Shown here one piece after another: positions 15,346 to 22,872 of a DNA stretch of 28,894 nucleotides. The notes under the pieces were generated by a model, which saw nothing but the letters and a program-made list of their open reading frames with translations, had not been told where the DNA came from and searched no databases. Origin of the DNA: Actinomycetota bacterium (GTDB lineage: Bacteria > Actinomycetota > Thermoleophilia > Solirubrobacterales > Solirubrobacteraceae). How positions within the stretch are numbered: position 1 is the stretch's first letter; the number at the start of each line of letters is the position of its first letter. Position numbers and translations under genes: made by a program. The stretch is taken from positions 1 to 28,894 of the forward strand of contig SYBY01000143.1 in assembly GCA_005788585.1 (NCBI GenBank). The letters run 5' to 3'.

Positions 15346-16383
15346 CTACCCGAGCACCTTCAGGCGACCCACCGATGCGCGGGGATCGTCGGCGTTGGCC
15401 GGCGTGGTGAACCACAGCACGATGCGCCGCAGCTCCTCGCCGCCGGCGTCGAGCGTGATCGTGACGTCGCGCTCGCCCGACGGCAGCTCGGGCTCGGCGA
15501 CCAAGCGCCAGCCGGCCTTCAGGCCGGACGGGTCGCCGGACTTCACGCCGTAGACCTGCAGGCCCATGCCGGTGGTCGTGGTGCGGAACGTGATCTCGCG
15601 CACCGTGCGCACCGCGCCGAGGTCGACCTTCAGGCCGGCGCCGATCGGCTCGCCGTCGGCGGGAACCGTCACGTCGAAGAACGGGTCGGTCGTGTTCAGC
15701 GCGTCCTCGGGATCGCCGAATTCCGCACCCGCGCGCTCGTACGGGTCGTAGACCTCGAGTTCGTCCGCCTTGACGTCGAAGGCGGTGAGCTCCTCGGCGC
15801 CGGTGCCGCCGGTCGTGTCGTCCGTGTTCGTGTCCGTCGACGTGTCCGGCAGCGGCGTGACGGGGTCGACCACCGTGTCCGGGACCGACGTGTCAGGCGT
15901 GGACAGGTCGGGCTGCGCGTCGTTGGACGGCGCGGGCTCGACGGGCTCCACGGGCTCGGGCTCCGGCGGCTCACTCGTCGGGCGCTCGGGCGCGGGCGGC
16001 TGAGGGACCTGCGCGGGCACCGGCGTGCCCGGTGCCGGGTTCTGCGCGGCGGTCTCACGCTCGGCGTCACCGGTGACGGCGGCGTAGCCGGCGACCGACG
16101 CGCCACCGACGAGCAGCAGCGTGAGCACCAGGACCATGGCGCCCAGGCGCCAGCCGGGACGCTCACCGAGCCGCCCGGGAGCGGCGGTCCCGCACTCCAG
16201 GCACCAGTCCTGGCCGGCCAGCATCGCGGCGCCGCAGGACTGGCAGGTGGCAGCCGGCGCCTCGACGCTCGAGACGGGCTCGGGCGGGGACGGCTCGACC
16301 GGCGGGTGGCCATTGACCGCGGACTCGACGGCGGGCTCCTCCGTCGTGGCCGGGCGCTCGGATCTGCGCAGCAACGTCCTCAC
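15346..16383 (-). CDS. Zinc-ribbon membrane protein with C-terminal discoidin-like domain
   Basis: The 345-residue product has a zinc ribbon (CQSCGAAMLAGQDWCLECG, two CxxC pairs), then one membrane helix (LGAMVLVLTLLLVGGASVAGYAAV). A long Pro/Glu/Thr/Asp-rich linker follows. The C-terminal beta-rich domain (KVDLGAVRTVREITFRT ... LQVYGV ... RRIVLWFTT) resembles F5/8 type C folds seen at the ends of actinobacterial MurJ-type and kinase-like proteins. The predicted topology is cytoplasmic zinc ribbon, linker through the wall, extracellular sugar-binding-like domain. The GTG at 16383 lies exactly 7 nt after TACCCT. Its function is unknown; sensing or anchoring a wall glycan is an inference. Confidence 0.7.
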   Translation of the reverse strand: MRTLLRRSERPATTEEPAVESAVNGHPPVEPSPPEPVSSVEAPAATCQSCGAAMLAGQDWCLECGTAAPGRLGERPGWRLGAMVLVLTLLLVGGASVAGYAAVTGDAERETAAQNPAPGTPVPAQVPQPPAPERPTSEPPEPEPVEPVEPAPSNDAQPDLSTPDTSVPDTVVDPVTPLPDTSTDTNTDDTTGGTGAEELTAFDVKADELEVYDPYERAGAEFGDPEDALNTTDPFFDVTVPADGEPIGAGLKVDLGAVRTVREITFRTTTTGMGLQVYGVKSGDPSGLKAGWRLVAEPELPSGERDVTITLDAGGEELRRIVLWFTTPANADDPRASVGRLKVLG

Positions 16384-16396
16384 CCCGCTCAGGGTA
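16384..16396 (-). promoter_or_regulatory. Leaderless-type promoter of the zinc-ribbon gene
   Basis: TACCCT on the minus strand (16396 to 16391) is followed by 7 nt (gagcggg) and the GTG start. The TANNNT-N7-start geometry matches the other candidate leaderless genes in this window. It lies in the 80-bp gap after the FkbM stop. Confidence 0.5.
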
Positions 16397-16463
16397 CCCG
16401 AGCGGCGAGCTGAGGTCGTCGCCCTCAACCGGACGACGCGTGGTTGCTGGACCGGGCATCGCG

Positions 16464-17198
16464 CTAGGGGCGCGCGATGAAGTTCTCGTGACGCTCGTGC
16501 ACCACGAGCTGCTCAAAGGCGGCTCGCGCGAGCGGCCCCTGCGCATCGAAGGAGAAAACCCGTAGCCCGGCGCGCGCCAACTCGTCGTAGAGCTCTGACG
16601 ATGGCGTTCCCTGCAACACCGCCGCCCGCGTGTGCTCGAAGACCACCACGGGGCGGTCCCGCTTGAGGGTCTCACGCGCTCCGCGCACCGTCGCGAGCTC
16701 CGCGCCCTCGACATCGATCTTCAGGAGCTTGACCGGCCCTGCATCCCCGACGACCGTGTCGAGCGTCACCGTCGGCACCTCGATCTGCGTCGAGGCCGAA
16801 AGGTGGGCCAAGGGCTGGATTCCGCTTGAGTCGGCGTGCTTGGGGAAGTAGTGGAAGGTCACGCTGCCGACGGTGTCGGAGAGCGCTGCGCGGTGCACGT
16901 CCACGCTCGGATAGCTACCCCGCAGGTTCTCGGCGAGATGAGGGATCGGCTCGAACGCAAGATGACGCGCAGCGGGCGAGAACCGAACCATCAGATCCAG
17001 CACGGCACCGCGATGCGCACCCGCATCAACGCACAGCGAGTCGGGCTCCAGGATCGCCGCCATCAAGGGACCCAGGACCGCATGGTCTCGGCGCTTGCGG
17101 CGCTCCCAGTCCGGCGCGAGCGCCGCCCGCACCCGCCGAGCCGGCTCGAGCAGGCCTGCCCTGGATGCCGCGCCCTTCAGCATCTGTCGTGTTCGCAT
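16464..17198 (-). CDS. FkbM-family methyltransferase
   Basis: The 244-residue protein has the SAM-binding motif LCVDAGAHRGA (about 55-65), HLAFEPIPHL, the central LLKIDVEGAELATVRGA and a following VVVFEH strand, all typical of FkbM methyltransferases. It is shorter than the first FkbM in the window (329 residues) and not closely similar outside the motifs. The ATG at 17198 is preceded by a poly-G run (gggcgggggggg) that could act as a Shine-Dalgarno. It is not in an obvious operon. A sugar or lipid O-methylation is likely, but no substrate is indicated by its neighbours. Confidence 0.82.
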   Translation of the reverse strand: MRTRQMLKGAASRAGLLEPARRVRAALAPDWERRKRRDHAVLGPLMAAILEPDSLCVDAGAHRGAVLDLMVRFSPAARHLAFEPIPHLAENLRGSYPSVDVHRAALSDTVGSVTFHYFPKHADSSGIQPLAHLSASTQIEVPTVTLDTVVGDAGPVKLLKIDVEGAELATVRGARETLKRDRPVVVFEHTRAAVLQGTPSSELYDELARAGLRVFSFDAQGPLARAAFEQLVVHERHENFIARP

Positions 17199-17493
17199 GT
17201 GCCCCCCCCGCCCGCGTTCATCCGCTCATGGATCCCCGAGGCGGACACTAGGCCCGTAGATCCTCACGCGCTGCGCACGGGCGGCATGCGAGATGCGAGA
17301 ACCCCAGTGTCCACGCCGGTGAACGAGATTCAGCGCGACGTGCAAGCGAGGATGGCCTGCGCACCTTGCCACATGCTGATCATGCATCAACCCTCTTTCA
17401 GTTGGCTTGCTTCGATCGTTCGTTCGGCGTAGGTTCGACAGCCCTTCCGGGTGTCGTGCCGACGCGCCGGACCAGCTGCCGAACGGAGAACAG
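17199..17493. other. Divergent intergenic region between FkbM and cutinase genes
   Basis: These 295 bp hold no convincing gene. They contain a TAGTGT box on the minus strand near 17245-17250, a possible FkbM promoter with a leader of about 45 nt. A near-palindrome around TGATCA lies at about 17371-17387, and the rightward promoter is at 17407-17435. The region is noticeably less GC-rich than the surrounding genes, as expected for a control region. Confidence 0.5.
17407..17435 (+). promoter_or_regulatory. Putative sigma70-type promoter of the cutinase-family gene
   Basis: TTGCTT (17407-17412) and TAGGTT (17430-17435) are separated by exactly 17 bp. Transcription would start near 17442 and give a leader of about 50 nt with a GGAGA Shine-Dalgarno (17485-17489) before the GTG at 17494. 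This gene therefore appears to use a leadered mRNA, unlike many neighbours. Confidence 0.5.
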
Positions 17494-18966
17494 GTGCCCA
17501 GATCCAGAACCATCCACGGTCGACCCCGGAGACGTGTGGTCGTCCTGGCGATGGCCATGCTCTCGGCATGCGCGATCGTGCCGGCCGCAGCGCCCGCCAT
17601 CGAGACGGGGGTTGAGCCCAACGAAGCGGTGCTCCCACTCTCCACTGCCGAGTGCGAGGGCACGAAGGTCGTGGCGTACCTCGTCCGTGGCTCCGACGAG
17701 AACCCGGGGGTGAACAACTACTTCGAAGGCGTCGGCACGCAGATGCTCCCGATCTATCGCGCGCTCAAGCAGCTCTACACGTACGGGACGGTACCGACGC
17801 CACTTCCCGCCGAGCCGGTCTCCTCGTGGTTTGACAGCACCCGGGTCCCGGGGCTCAAGCTCGTGACCAACCGCGGCCCGCGCACCATTCCGCGCGACGC
17901 GCAGAACCGGCAGGTCTACCGAGGGGTTGAGGACCCGGCGAGCCGCCGCACCGACCCCGAGCTCGGATACCGCGCGATCGGCGTCGACCTCACCGTCTTT
18001 CAGGACCCTGCTTCGAACACGGGGGCATACGTTGCAGGGCTCCTCGAGGAGTACAAGTCGAGCATGCTCCAGGGAACCACGGCTGCGGTGTGGGACCTCA
18101 ATCGAATTCTCGACAACTGCCCGAACGCGACTCTCGTCGTGATGGGCTACAGCCAGGGGGCCGAGATTCTCCGCCGGGCCATGGCCGACACCGCCCTGGC
18201 GGAGCGGGTGCGCACCCGGACCGCGAAGACTGCGGCCTTCCTGTTCGGCGACGTGCGCTGGTTCGAAAGCGAACCGAACGTCAAGTACGTGGGCGGGACG
18301 GCCGGGGGGACCCGGGGAGTGATGAACTCGATCCAGGGCGGTGGATACAACAGTGTGTGGGGAAGCGGCCCGCAGCAGGTCCTGACAGCCATGGGGCCGG
18401 TTCCGCAGTTCAAGCCCGAGTGGAACGTGACGACGTACTGTCACGCCGCCGACGTGGCGTGCCAGGGAGCCGGCGACCTCGGTCTCAATCAACACGTCAA
18501 CTACGACGTCACGGACGCCGTGGGTGCGAGCGCGCGGATGGCCCAGTTCATCTACGAGTTCGGGGGCTCGTCGAAGCTCGACATCGCCAGCAATCGTCAA
18601 GCGGTGACGGTCTCGACCACATCCACGCGCTCCTGCATCAAGTACCTCAACGCGTGGTACGTGCCGACGAGCATCTCGATGCGCGTCTCGATCATCGGCG
18701 ACCCCGGCCAAGCCAACCAGGTCCGCGGCTCATGGCCCGGGTTCGGTGACGGGGGTGGGTATTTCGTCAGCGATCTCACCCTCCCCGCTGATCCGTCGCG
18801 ACCGCTTGTGAACCCCGACCCTTCGGGGAATCCGGACCCGACGAACCGCGTCGACGGCATGCTGACCCGGTCGGCGGGAGTTCTCGCGAAAGCGCCCGGC
18901 GCGACGCTAGTTTCGGCCCCGGACGCGGCATCCATGACCCGGCTGCACACCATCGCCATCTGCTGA
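17494..18966 (+). CDS. Secreted cutinase-family serine hydrolase
   Basis: From the GTG at 17494 the product is 490 residues. It has a twin-basic signal peptide (PRRRVVVLAMAMLSACAIVPAAAPA) and an alpha/beta-hydrolase domain with the cutinase nucleophile motif VVMGYSQGAEI (Ser220). Asp320 and His334 in DVACQGAGDLGLNQHVNYD follow the D-x-x-C...H pattern of the family, with cysteines available for the usual disulfides. A C-terminal extension of about 130 residues follows the catalytic domain. The upstream frame to TTG 17407 is rejected because the Shine-Dalgarno ggagaacag sits right before 17494. It probably hydrolyses extracellular esters (cutin-like polyesters, lipids or glycan acyl groups). 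It ends before a shared terminator. Confidence 0.8.
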   Translation: MPRSRTIHGRPRRRVVVLAMAMLSACAIVPAAAPAIETGVEPNEAVLPLSTAECEGTKVVAYLVRGSDENPGVNNYFEGVGTQMLPIYRALKQLYTYGTVPTPLPAEPVSSWFDSTRVPGLKLVTNRGPRTIPRDAQNRQVYRGVEDPASRRTDPELGYRAIGVDLTVFQDPASNTGAYVAGLLEEYKSSMLQGTTAAVWDLNRILDNCPNATLVVMGYSQGAEILRRAMADTALAERVRTRTAKTAAFLFGDVRWFESEPNVKYVGGTAGGTRGVMNSIQGGGYNSVWGSGPQQVLTAMGPVPQFKPEWNVTTYCHAADVACQGAGDLGLNQHVNYDVTDAVGASARMAQFIYEFGGSSKLDIASNRQAVTVSTTSTRSCIKYLNAWYVPTSISMRVSIIGDPGQANQVRGSWPGFGDGGGYFVSDLTLPADPSRPLVNPDPSGNPDPTNRVDGMLTRSAGVLAKAPGATLVSAPDAASMTRLHTIAIC

Positions 18967-18972
18967 ATCCGC

Positions 18973-19003
18973 CCGGCGCCCCGGGCTCGTCCCGGGGTGC
19001 CGG
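18973..19003. terminator. Bidirectional GC hairpin terminator
   Basis: The arms 18973-18985 and 18991-19003 form a 13-bp stem with one G-T wobble and a 5-nt loop (ctcgt). It lies exactly between the convergent cutinase stop and the helicase stop at 19004, so it can serve both genes. There is no T-tract, which is common for actinobacterial terminators. Confidence 0.7.
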
Positions 19004-20425
19004 CTACCGGCCGGCCGGCTCCAGCCGGAGCTTCACGCCACCGACGTCCTTGCCGTCCACCGCGGAGACGACACGGTCGACCTCCGACGCGGGGACCGAC
19101 AGGAACGAGAAGCGGGTGAGGACCTTCACGTCCCGGACGGCCTCGCCGTCGAGGCCGGCGTGCTCGACGACCGCATGCACCACGTCGGAGACCTCGAGGC
19201 CGTCGGCCTTGCCGCCGCTGAGCAGCAGCTTCGCGAAGTCCTCGTCGCCGTTGCGCGTGATCTGCGGCTTGCTGTGCCGGCGCGGTGCCTCTTCGACCTT
19301 CGCGGGCGCGACGTGCTTGCCGGGCTCCCACTGCGAGATCTTCGTCCCGATGTGGTCCTCGATCGCCTCGAGCTCGCGCTTCTGGCGCGGCTCGACGAAC
19401 GTGACCGCGCGGCCGGAGCGCCCGACGCGGCCCGTGCGGCCGATGCGGTGGACGTACACGTCAGGCGACGTCGGGACGTCGAAGTTCACGACGTGCGTGA
19501 CGGTGGAGATGTCGATGCCGCGCGCGGCGACATCGGTCGCCACGAGCACCGGGACACGCCCGCCCTTGAAGCCGAGCATGACGCCATCGCGGGCACCCTG
19601 GCTCATGTCGCCGTGCAGCGCCTTGACGTTCATCCCGCCGTCGCGCAGCTTGCGGTTGAGCTGGTCGCAGCGCACCTTCGTGCGGACGAAGACGATGGCC
19701 TGATCGGGCCGCTCCTCGCGCAGGACCTCGACGAGCTTCTCGGCCTTGTCCTGCGCCTTGACCTCGACCTGGAACTGCTCGACCGAGTCGACAGTGAGCG
19801 TCTGAGCCTTGACCTTCACCATCGCCGGGTCGTACAGGTACCGGTCGGCGAGCTTGGCGATCGGCGGCGGCATCGTCGCTGAGAAGAGCGCGGTCTGCCG
19901 GCCGTTGGGCGTCAGCGACAGGATCTTCTCGACGTCCTCGAGGAACCCGAGGTCCAGCATCTCGTCGGCCTCGTCGAGCACCACATAGCGGCAGTCGTGC
20001 AGCACGAGCGAGTTGCGACTGATGAGGTCCTTCACCCGGCCGACGGTGCCGACGACGATGTGTCCGCCGGCGCGCAGCTGCGCCTGCTGGGTGCGGATGG
20101 GCGCGCCGCCGAACACTGCGACGACGTCGACCTTCTTGTGGACGCCATACGAGCGGATGGCCTGCGTGACCTGGATGCACAGCTCGCGAGTCGGGGTCAG
20201 GACGAGCGCCTGGACCTCGTTGACCTCGGGGTCGACGTTCTCGATGAGCGGCAGACCGAACGCGGCGGTCTTGCCCGAGCCGGTCTGGGCCTGGCCGATC
20301 ATGTCGCGCCCTTCCATGAGCGGCGGGATCGCCTGCTCCTGGATCGGGGACGGCTTCTCGTAGCCCACGTCCTGCAGCGCCCGCAGGACAGGCTCGGAGA
20401 GGCGGAGGTCGGCGAAGCTCGTCAT
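19004..20425 (-). CDS. DEAD-box RNA helicase with DbpA-type RNA-binding C-terminus
   Basis: The 473-residue protein has the full helicase set. These are a Q motif (GYEKPSPIQEQAIP), motif I AQTGSGKT (46-53), Ia PTREL, II DEAD (151-154), III SAT (182-184), V ATDVAARGIDI and VI HRIGRTGRVGRSGR. Motif Ib reads TVGR rather than the usual TPGR. The last 75 residues (VSDVVHAVVEHAGLDGEAVRDVKV ... FSFLSVPASEVDRVV) match the DbpA RNA-binding fold, which targets 23S rRNA in DbpA/YxiN. A role in ribosome assembly or mRNA turnover is expected. The ATG at 20425 lies 9 nt after TAGAGT. It is a single-gene unit ending at the hairpin terminator. Confidence 0.92.
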   Translation of the reverse strand: MTSFADLRLSEPVLRALQDVGYEKPSPIQEQAIPPLMEGRDMIGQAQTGSGKTAAFGLPLIENVDPEVNEVQALVLTPTRELCIQVTQAIRSYGVHKKVDVVAVFGGAPIRTQQAQLRAGGHIVVGTVGRVKDLISRNSLVLHDCRYVVLDEADEMLDLGFLEDVEKILSLTPNGRQTALFSATMPPPIAKLADRYLYDPAMVKVKAQTLTVDSVEQFQVEVKAQDKAEKLVEVLREERPDQAIVFVRTKVRCDQLNRKLRDGGMNVKALHGDMSQGARDGVMLGFKGGRVPVLVATDVAARGIDISTVTHVVNFDVPTSPDVYVHRIGRTGRVGRSGRAVTFVEPRQKRELEAIEDHIGTKISQWEPGKHVAPAKVEEAPRRHSKPQITRNGDEDFAKLLLSGGKADGLEVSDVVHAVVEHAGLDGEAVRDVKVLTRFSFLSVPASEVDRVVSAVDGKDVGGVKLRLEPAGR

Positions 20426-20471
20426 CGGGCCACCACTCTAGGTGGTTGACGCGTACGCTGCCCGGCGGGGG
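20426..20471. promoter_or_regulatory. Divergent promoter between helicase and GT4 genes
   Basis: In 46 bp, TAGAGT on the minus strand (20440 to 20435) is 9 nt before the helicase ATG. TACGCT on the plus strand (20454-20459) is 12 nt before the GT4 ATG at 20472 and is followed by G-rich ggcggggg. A CCACC/GGTGG inverted repeat (20430-20434, 20441-20445) brackets the minus-strand -10 box and could be an operator. Confidence 0.45.
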
Positions 20472-21632
20472 ATGCGCGTGCTGTACGTCAATCAGACCGC
20501 TCAGATGAGCGGTGCAGAGCACTCGTTGCTCACGCTGATCGGCGGGCTGCGCGACCGCGTTGACGCCGAGGTCGCCTGCCCGGAGGGCGACTTCGCCGAC
20601 GCGGCCCGCGACCGCGGGCTGCGGGTGCACACGATCAACGGGACCGACGTGACGCTCGCGCTCGACCCGGTCGGGACCCCGAAGGCGATCGCCGGGATCG
20701 CCGCCGACGGCGCGCGAGTCGCCCGGATCGCCAGGCGCGGCGGGTTCGATCTCGTCCACGCCAACACCACGCGGGCGGGGCTCATCGCCACGATGTTCGC
20801 GGGCGCTGGCACGAAGCCGACGATCGTGCACGTCCGGGACTGGACGCCGGAGGGGCGGGTCGCGGCCGCGATCCTCCAGTACACGCGAGTGCGGGCCTCC
20901 GCGCTCATCTGCATCTCGCAGCTCGTGGCCGACGAGTTCCCGTCGCACCCGCGGCGGACGCCGCTGCACGTCATCCACAATCCGATCGACCTCCGGCGCT
21001 TCGACCCGGACCGCTACGACCGGGGCGCCGCCCGCGCCGCGCTCGGGCTCGACGCCGACGACCTCGCCGTGGCCGTGATCGCCCAGGTCACGCCCTGGAA
21101 GGGGCAGGAGGAGGCGATCCTCGCCGTCGCCCGGCTCCGCGAACGCCACCCGAACCTGAAACTGCTGGTCGTGGGCTCCGCGAAGTTCCAGTCCGCCCGC
21201 CTGGACAACCAGGCCTACCTGGAGCGGCTGCACGCGCTGCCCGCGCAGCTCGGCGCACAGGACATCGTGCGCTTCCTCGGCGAGCGGCGGGACGTCCCCG
21301 AGATCCTGCGCGCGCTCGACGTCCTGCTCGTTCCATCCTGGAAGGAGGCGTTCGGGCGGATCGTCGTCGAGGGCATGGCCATGGGCCTCCCGGTGATCGC
21401 CACCGACGTGGGCGGGCCGAAGGAGATCGTCACCACCGGCGTGGACGGCGTGCTCGCGCCCCCGCAGGCGCCGGCCGCCTGGTCGGACGCGCTGGAGCGC
21501 CTGCTCCTGGATCCCGCCGGCCGTGCCGCCCTCGGCGCGCGTGCGCGAGCCTCCGCGGTCGCGCGATTCACTCCCGAGCTGGCCGCAGCACGGGTGTGGG
21601 ATGTGTATGAGCGCACAGCCCACCCAGGCTGA
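20472..21632 (+). CDS. GT4-family glycosyltransferase
   Basis: The 386-residue GT-B protein starts MRVLYVNQTAQMSGAEHSLL, with the family SGAE loop near the N-terminus. The linker motif is HVIHNPIDLRRF, the donor domain VAVIAQVTPWKGQEEAI, and the EX7E catalytic pair sits in WKEAFGRIVVEGMAMGLPVIATDVGG. These are intact catalytic features of a retaining sugar transferase. The ATG at 20472 is chosen over an in-frame GTG at 20442, because the latter overlaps the promoter box. It is followed after 52 bp by another GT4 gene on the same strand. The pair forms a second glycan-related island separate from the Wzx/Wzy cluster. Confidence 0.88.
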   Translation: MRVLYVNQTAQMSGAEHSLLTLIGGLRDRVDAEVACPEGDFADAARDRGLRVHTINGTDVTLALDPVGTPKAIAGIAADGARVARIARRGGFDLVHANTTRAGLIATMFAGAGTKPTIVHVRDWTPEGRVAAAILQYTRVRASALICISQLVADEFPSHPRRTPLHVIHNPIDLRRFDPDRYDRGAARAALGLDADDLAVAVIAQVTPWKGQEEAILAVARLRERHPNLKLLVVGSAKFQSARLDNQAYLERLHALPAQLGAQDIVRFLGERRDVPEILRALDVLLVPSWKEAFGRIVVEGMAMGLPVIATDVGGPKEIVTTGVDGVLAPPQAPAAWSDALERLLLDPAGRAALGARARASAVARFTPELAAARVWDVYERTAHPG

Positions 21633-21669
21633 TCCCCCCAAATGGGTGGCGAACAGCACGAGGTTCCGC

Positions 21670-21684
21670 TACGGTCCATTCGGG
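21670..21684 (+). promoter_or_regulatory. Putative promoter of the second GT4 gene
   Basis: TACGGT (21670-21675) lies 9 nt before the ATG at 21685, with no Shine-Dalgarno beyond cggg. A weak TGGCGA sits 17 bp upstream. The 52-bp gap from the previous glycosyltransferase stop therefore may hold its own leaderless-type promoter. Confidence 0.4.
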
Positions 21685-22872
21685 ATGAGGGACGGGGCGA
21701 CCAGGGGGGTCGCGCTGGCGCATGACTACTTGCTGGTTCTGCGTGGCGCTGAACGCGTCTTCGATGCGATGGCTGACTGCTGGCCGGATGCACCGATCTC
21801 GACGCTCCTCTATGACCAAGAAGCCACTCGCGGCCGGTTCGCCGGTCATGAGGTCCATACGTCGTACCTGCAGCGCCTCGGTGTTCGTCAGCACGGATTC
21901 CGGCGGCTCATGCCGTTCTATCCGCGGGCGGTCGAGAAGCTGCACATCCCCGATGCCGAGGTCGTGATCTCCAGCTCCAGCGCGTTCGCGCACGGACTGC
22001 AGGCCCCCGGTGACGCGGCACACATCTGCTACTGCCACTCGCCGTTCCGGTACGTGTGGCATGAGCGCCAGCGCGCGATCGACGAGCTGCCCAACTGGAG
22101 CCTGCCCATCGGCGAACGCCTGCTCGACCGGGTGCGGCACTGGGACTACGAGGCCTCGCGGCGCGTCACGCACTACATCGCGAACTCCGAGCTGACCCGC
22201 CAGCGGATCGCCGACTTCTACGACCGCGACTCGTCGGTCATCCATCCGCCCGTCGCCGTCGACCGCTTCACGCCGTCGACCGACCATGACGACTACTTCC
22301 TCGTCGTCTGCGAGCTCGTGCGGCACAAGAACGTGTACGTCGCGCTCGGCGCGGCCGAGAAGGCGGGCGTGCCGATCAAGGTGGTCGGCACGGGTCCGGA
22401 CGAGTACTGGCTGCGCCGCGACTACCCGAACGCCGAGTTCCTGGGCCGCGTCTCCGACGAGGAGCTCGCCCGTGTGTACGAACGCGCCCGGGCCTTCGTC
22501 ATGCCCGCCATCGAGGAGTTCGGCATCGTCGCCGCCGAGGCGCACGCCGCCGGGCGCCCGGTGCTGGCCGCCGGAGCGGGCGGCGCGCTGGAGATCCTCC
22601 TCGAGGGGCAGACCGGCGTCTTCGCCGAACCGCACAATGTCGACGCGTTCGCCGAGGCGATGCGCGAGGTCGACTGGGAGGCGTTCGACCCGGCGGTCAT
22701 CCGCGCCCGCGCAGAGGAGTTCTCCGTGCCGACCTTCCAGCAGCGCCTGCGCGAAGAGGTCGACCGCGTGCTGGGCAACAACGTCGAGCCGCTGCCCGGG
22801 ACCGCCGGCGTTCAGGCCGTGGGGTCGAGGAACAGCTTCCCCGACGTGCGCCGCTCCGCCAGCGCGCGCTGA
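21685..22872 (+). CDS. GT4-family glycosyltransferase
   Basis: The 395-residue protein begins MRDGATRGVALAHDYLLVLRG. It shows ICYCHSPFRYVWHE (a hallmark of WbaZ/WcaI-type mannosyltransferase relatives), YIANSELTRQRIADFY, VIHPPVAVDRF, a YFLVVCELVRHKNV donor-domain start and the EX7E pair in IEEFGIVAAEAHAAGRPVLAAGAGG. The ATG at 21685 follows TACGGT by 9 nt. A longer frame to 21523 would run back inside the preceding gene. The last 61 bp overlap the opposite-strand quinone oxidoreductase gene, so the final 20 residues are antisense to that enzyme's C-terminus and are probably not part of the fold. Confidence 0.87.
   Translation: MRDGATRGVALAHDYLLVLRGAERVFDAMADCWPDAPISTLLYDQEATRGRFAGHEVHTSYLQRLGVRQHGFRRLMPFYPRAVEKLHIPDAEVVISSSSAFAHGLQAPGDAAHICYCHSPFRYVWHERQRAIDELPNWSLPIGERLLDRVRHWDYEASRRVTHYIANSELTRQRIADFYDRDSSVIHPPVAVDRFTPSTDHDDYFLVVCELVRHKNVYVALGAAEKAGVPIKVVGTGPDEYWLRRDYPNAEFLGRVSDEELARVYERARAFVMPAIEEFGIVAAEAHAAGRPVLAAGAGGALEILLEGQTGVFAEPHNVDAFAEAMREVDWEAFDPAVIRARAEEFSVPTFQQRLREEVDRVLGNNVEPLPGTAGVQAVGSRNSFPDVRRSASAR

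Noticed and set aside
17407..17493. Longer N-terminus of the cutinase-family protein from TTG 17407
   Set aside because: The segment overlaps the putative promoter and has no signal-peptide character. A GGAGA Shine-Dalgarno and a good signal peptide place the start at 17494.
17199..17493. A small gene or RNA in the FkbM-cutinase gap
   Set aside because: No frame with coding character and no tRNA-like fold was seen. The content fits divergent promoters.
20446..20459. TTGACG followed by TACGCT as a normal -35/-10 pair
   Set aside because: The elements are only about 2 bp apart, far from the 16-18 bp needed.
19461..21659. A 732-codon minus-strand frame across the helicase and GT4 genes
   Set aside because: It runs out of frame through the DEAD-box gene and antisense to the glycosyltransferase. 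Both real genes have complete motif sets.
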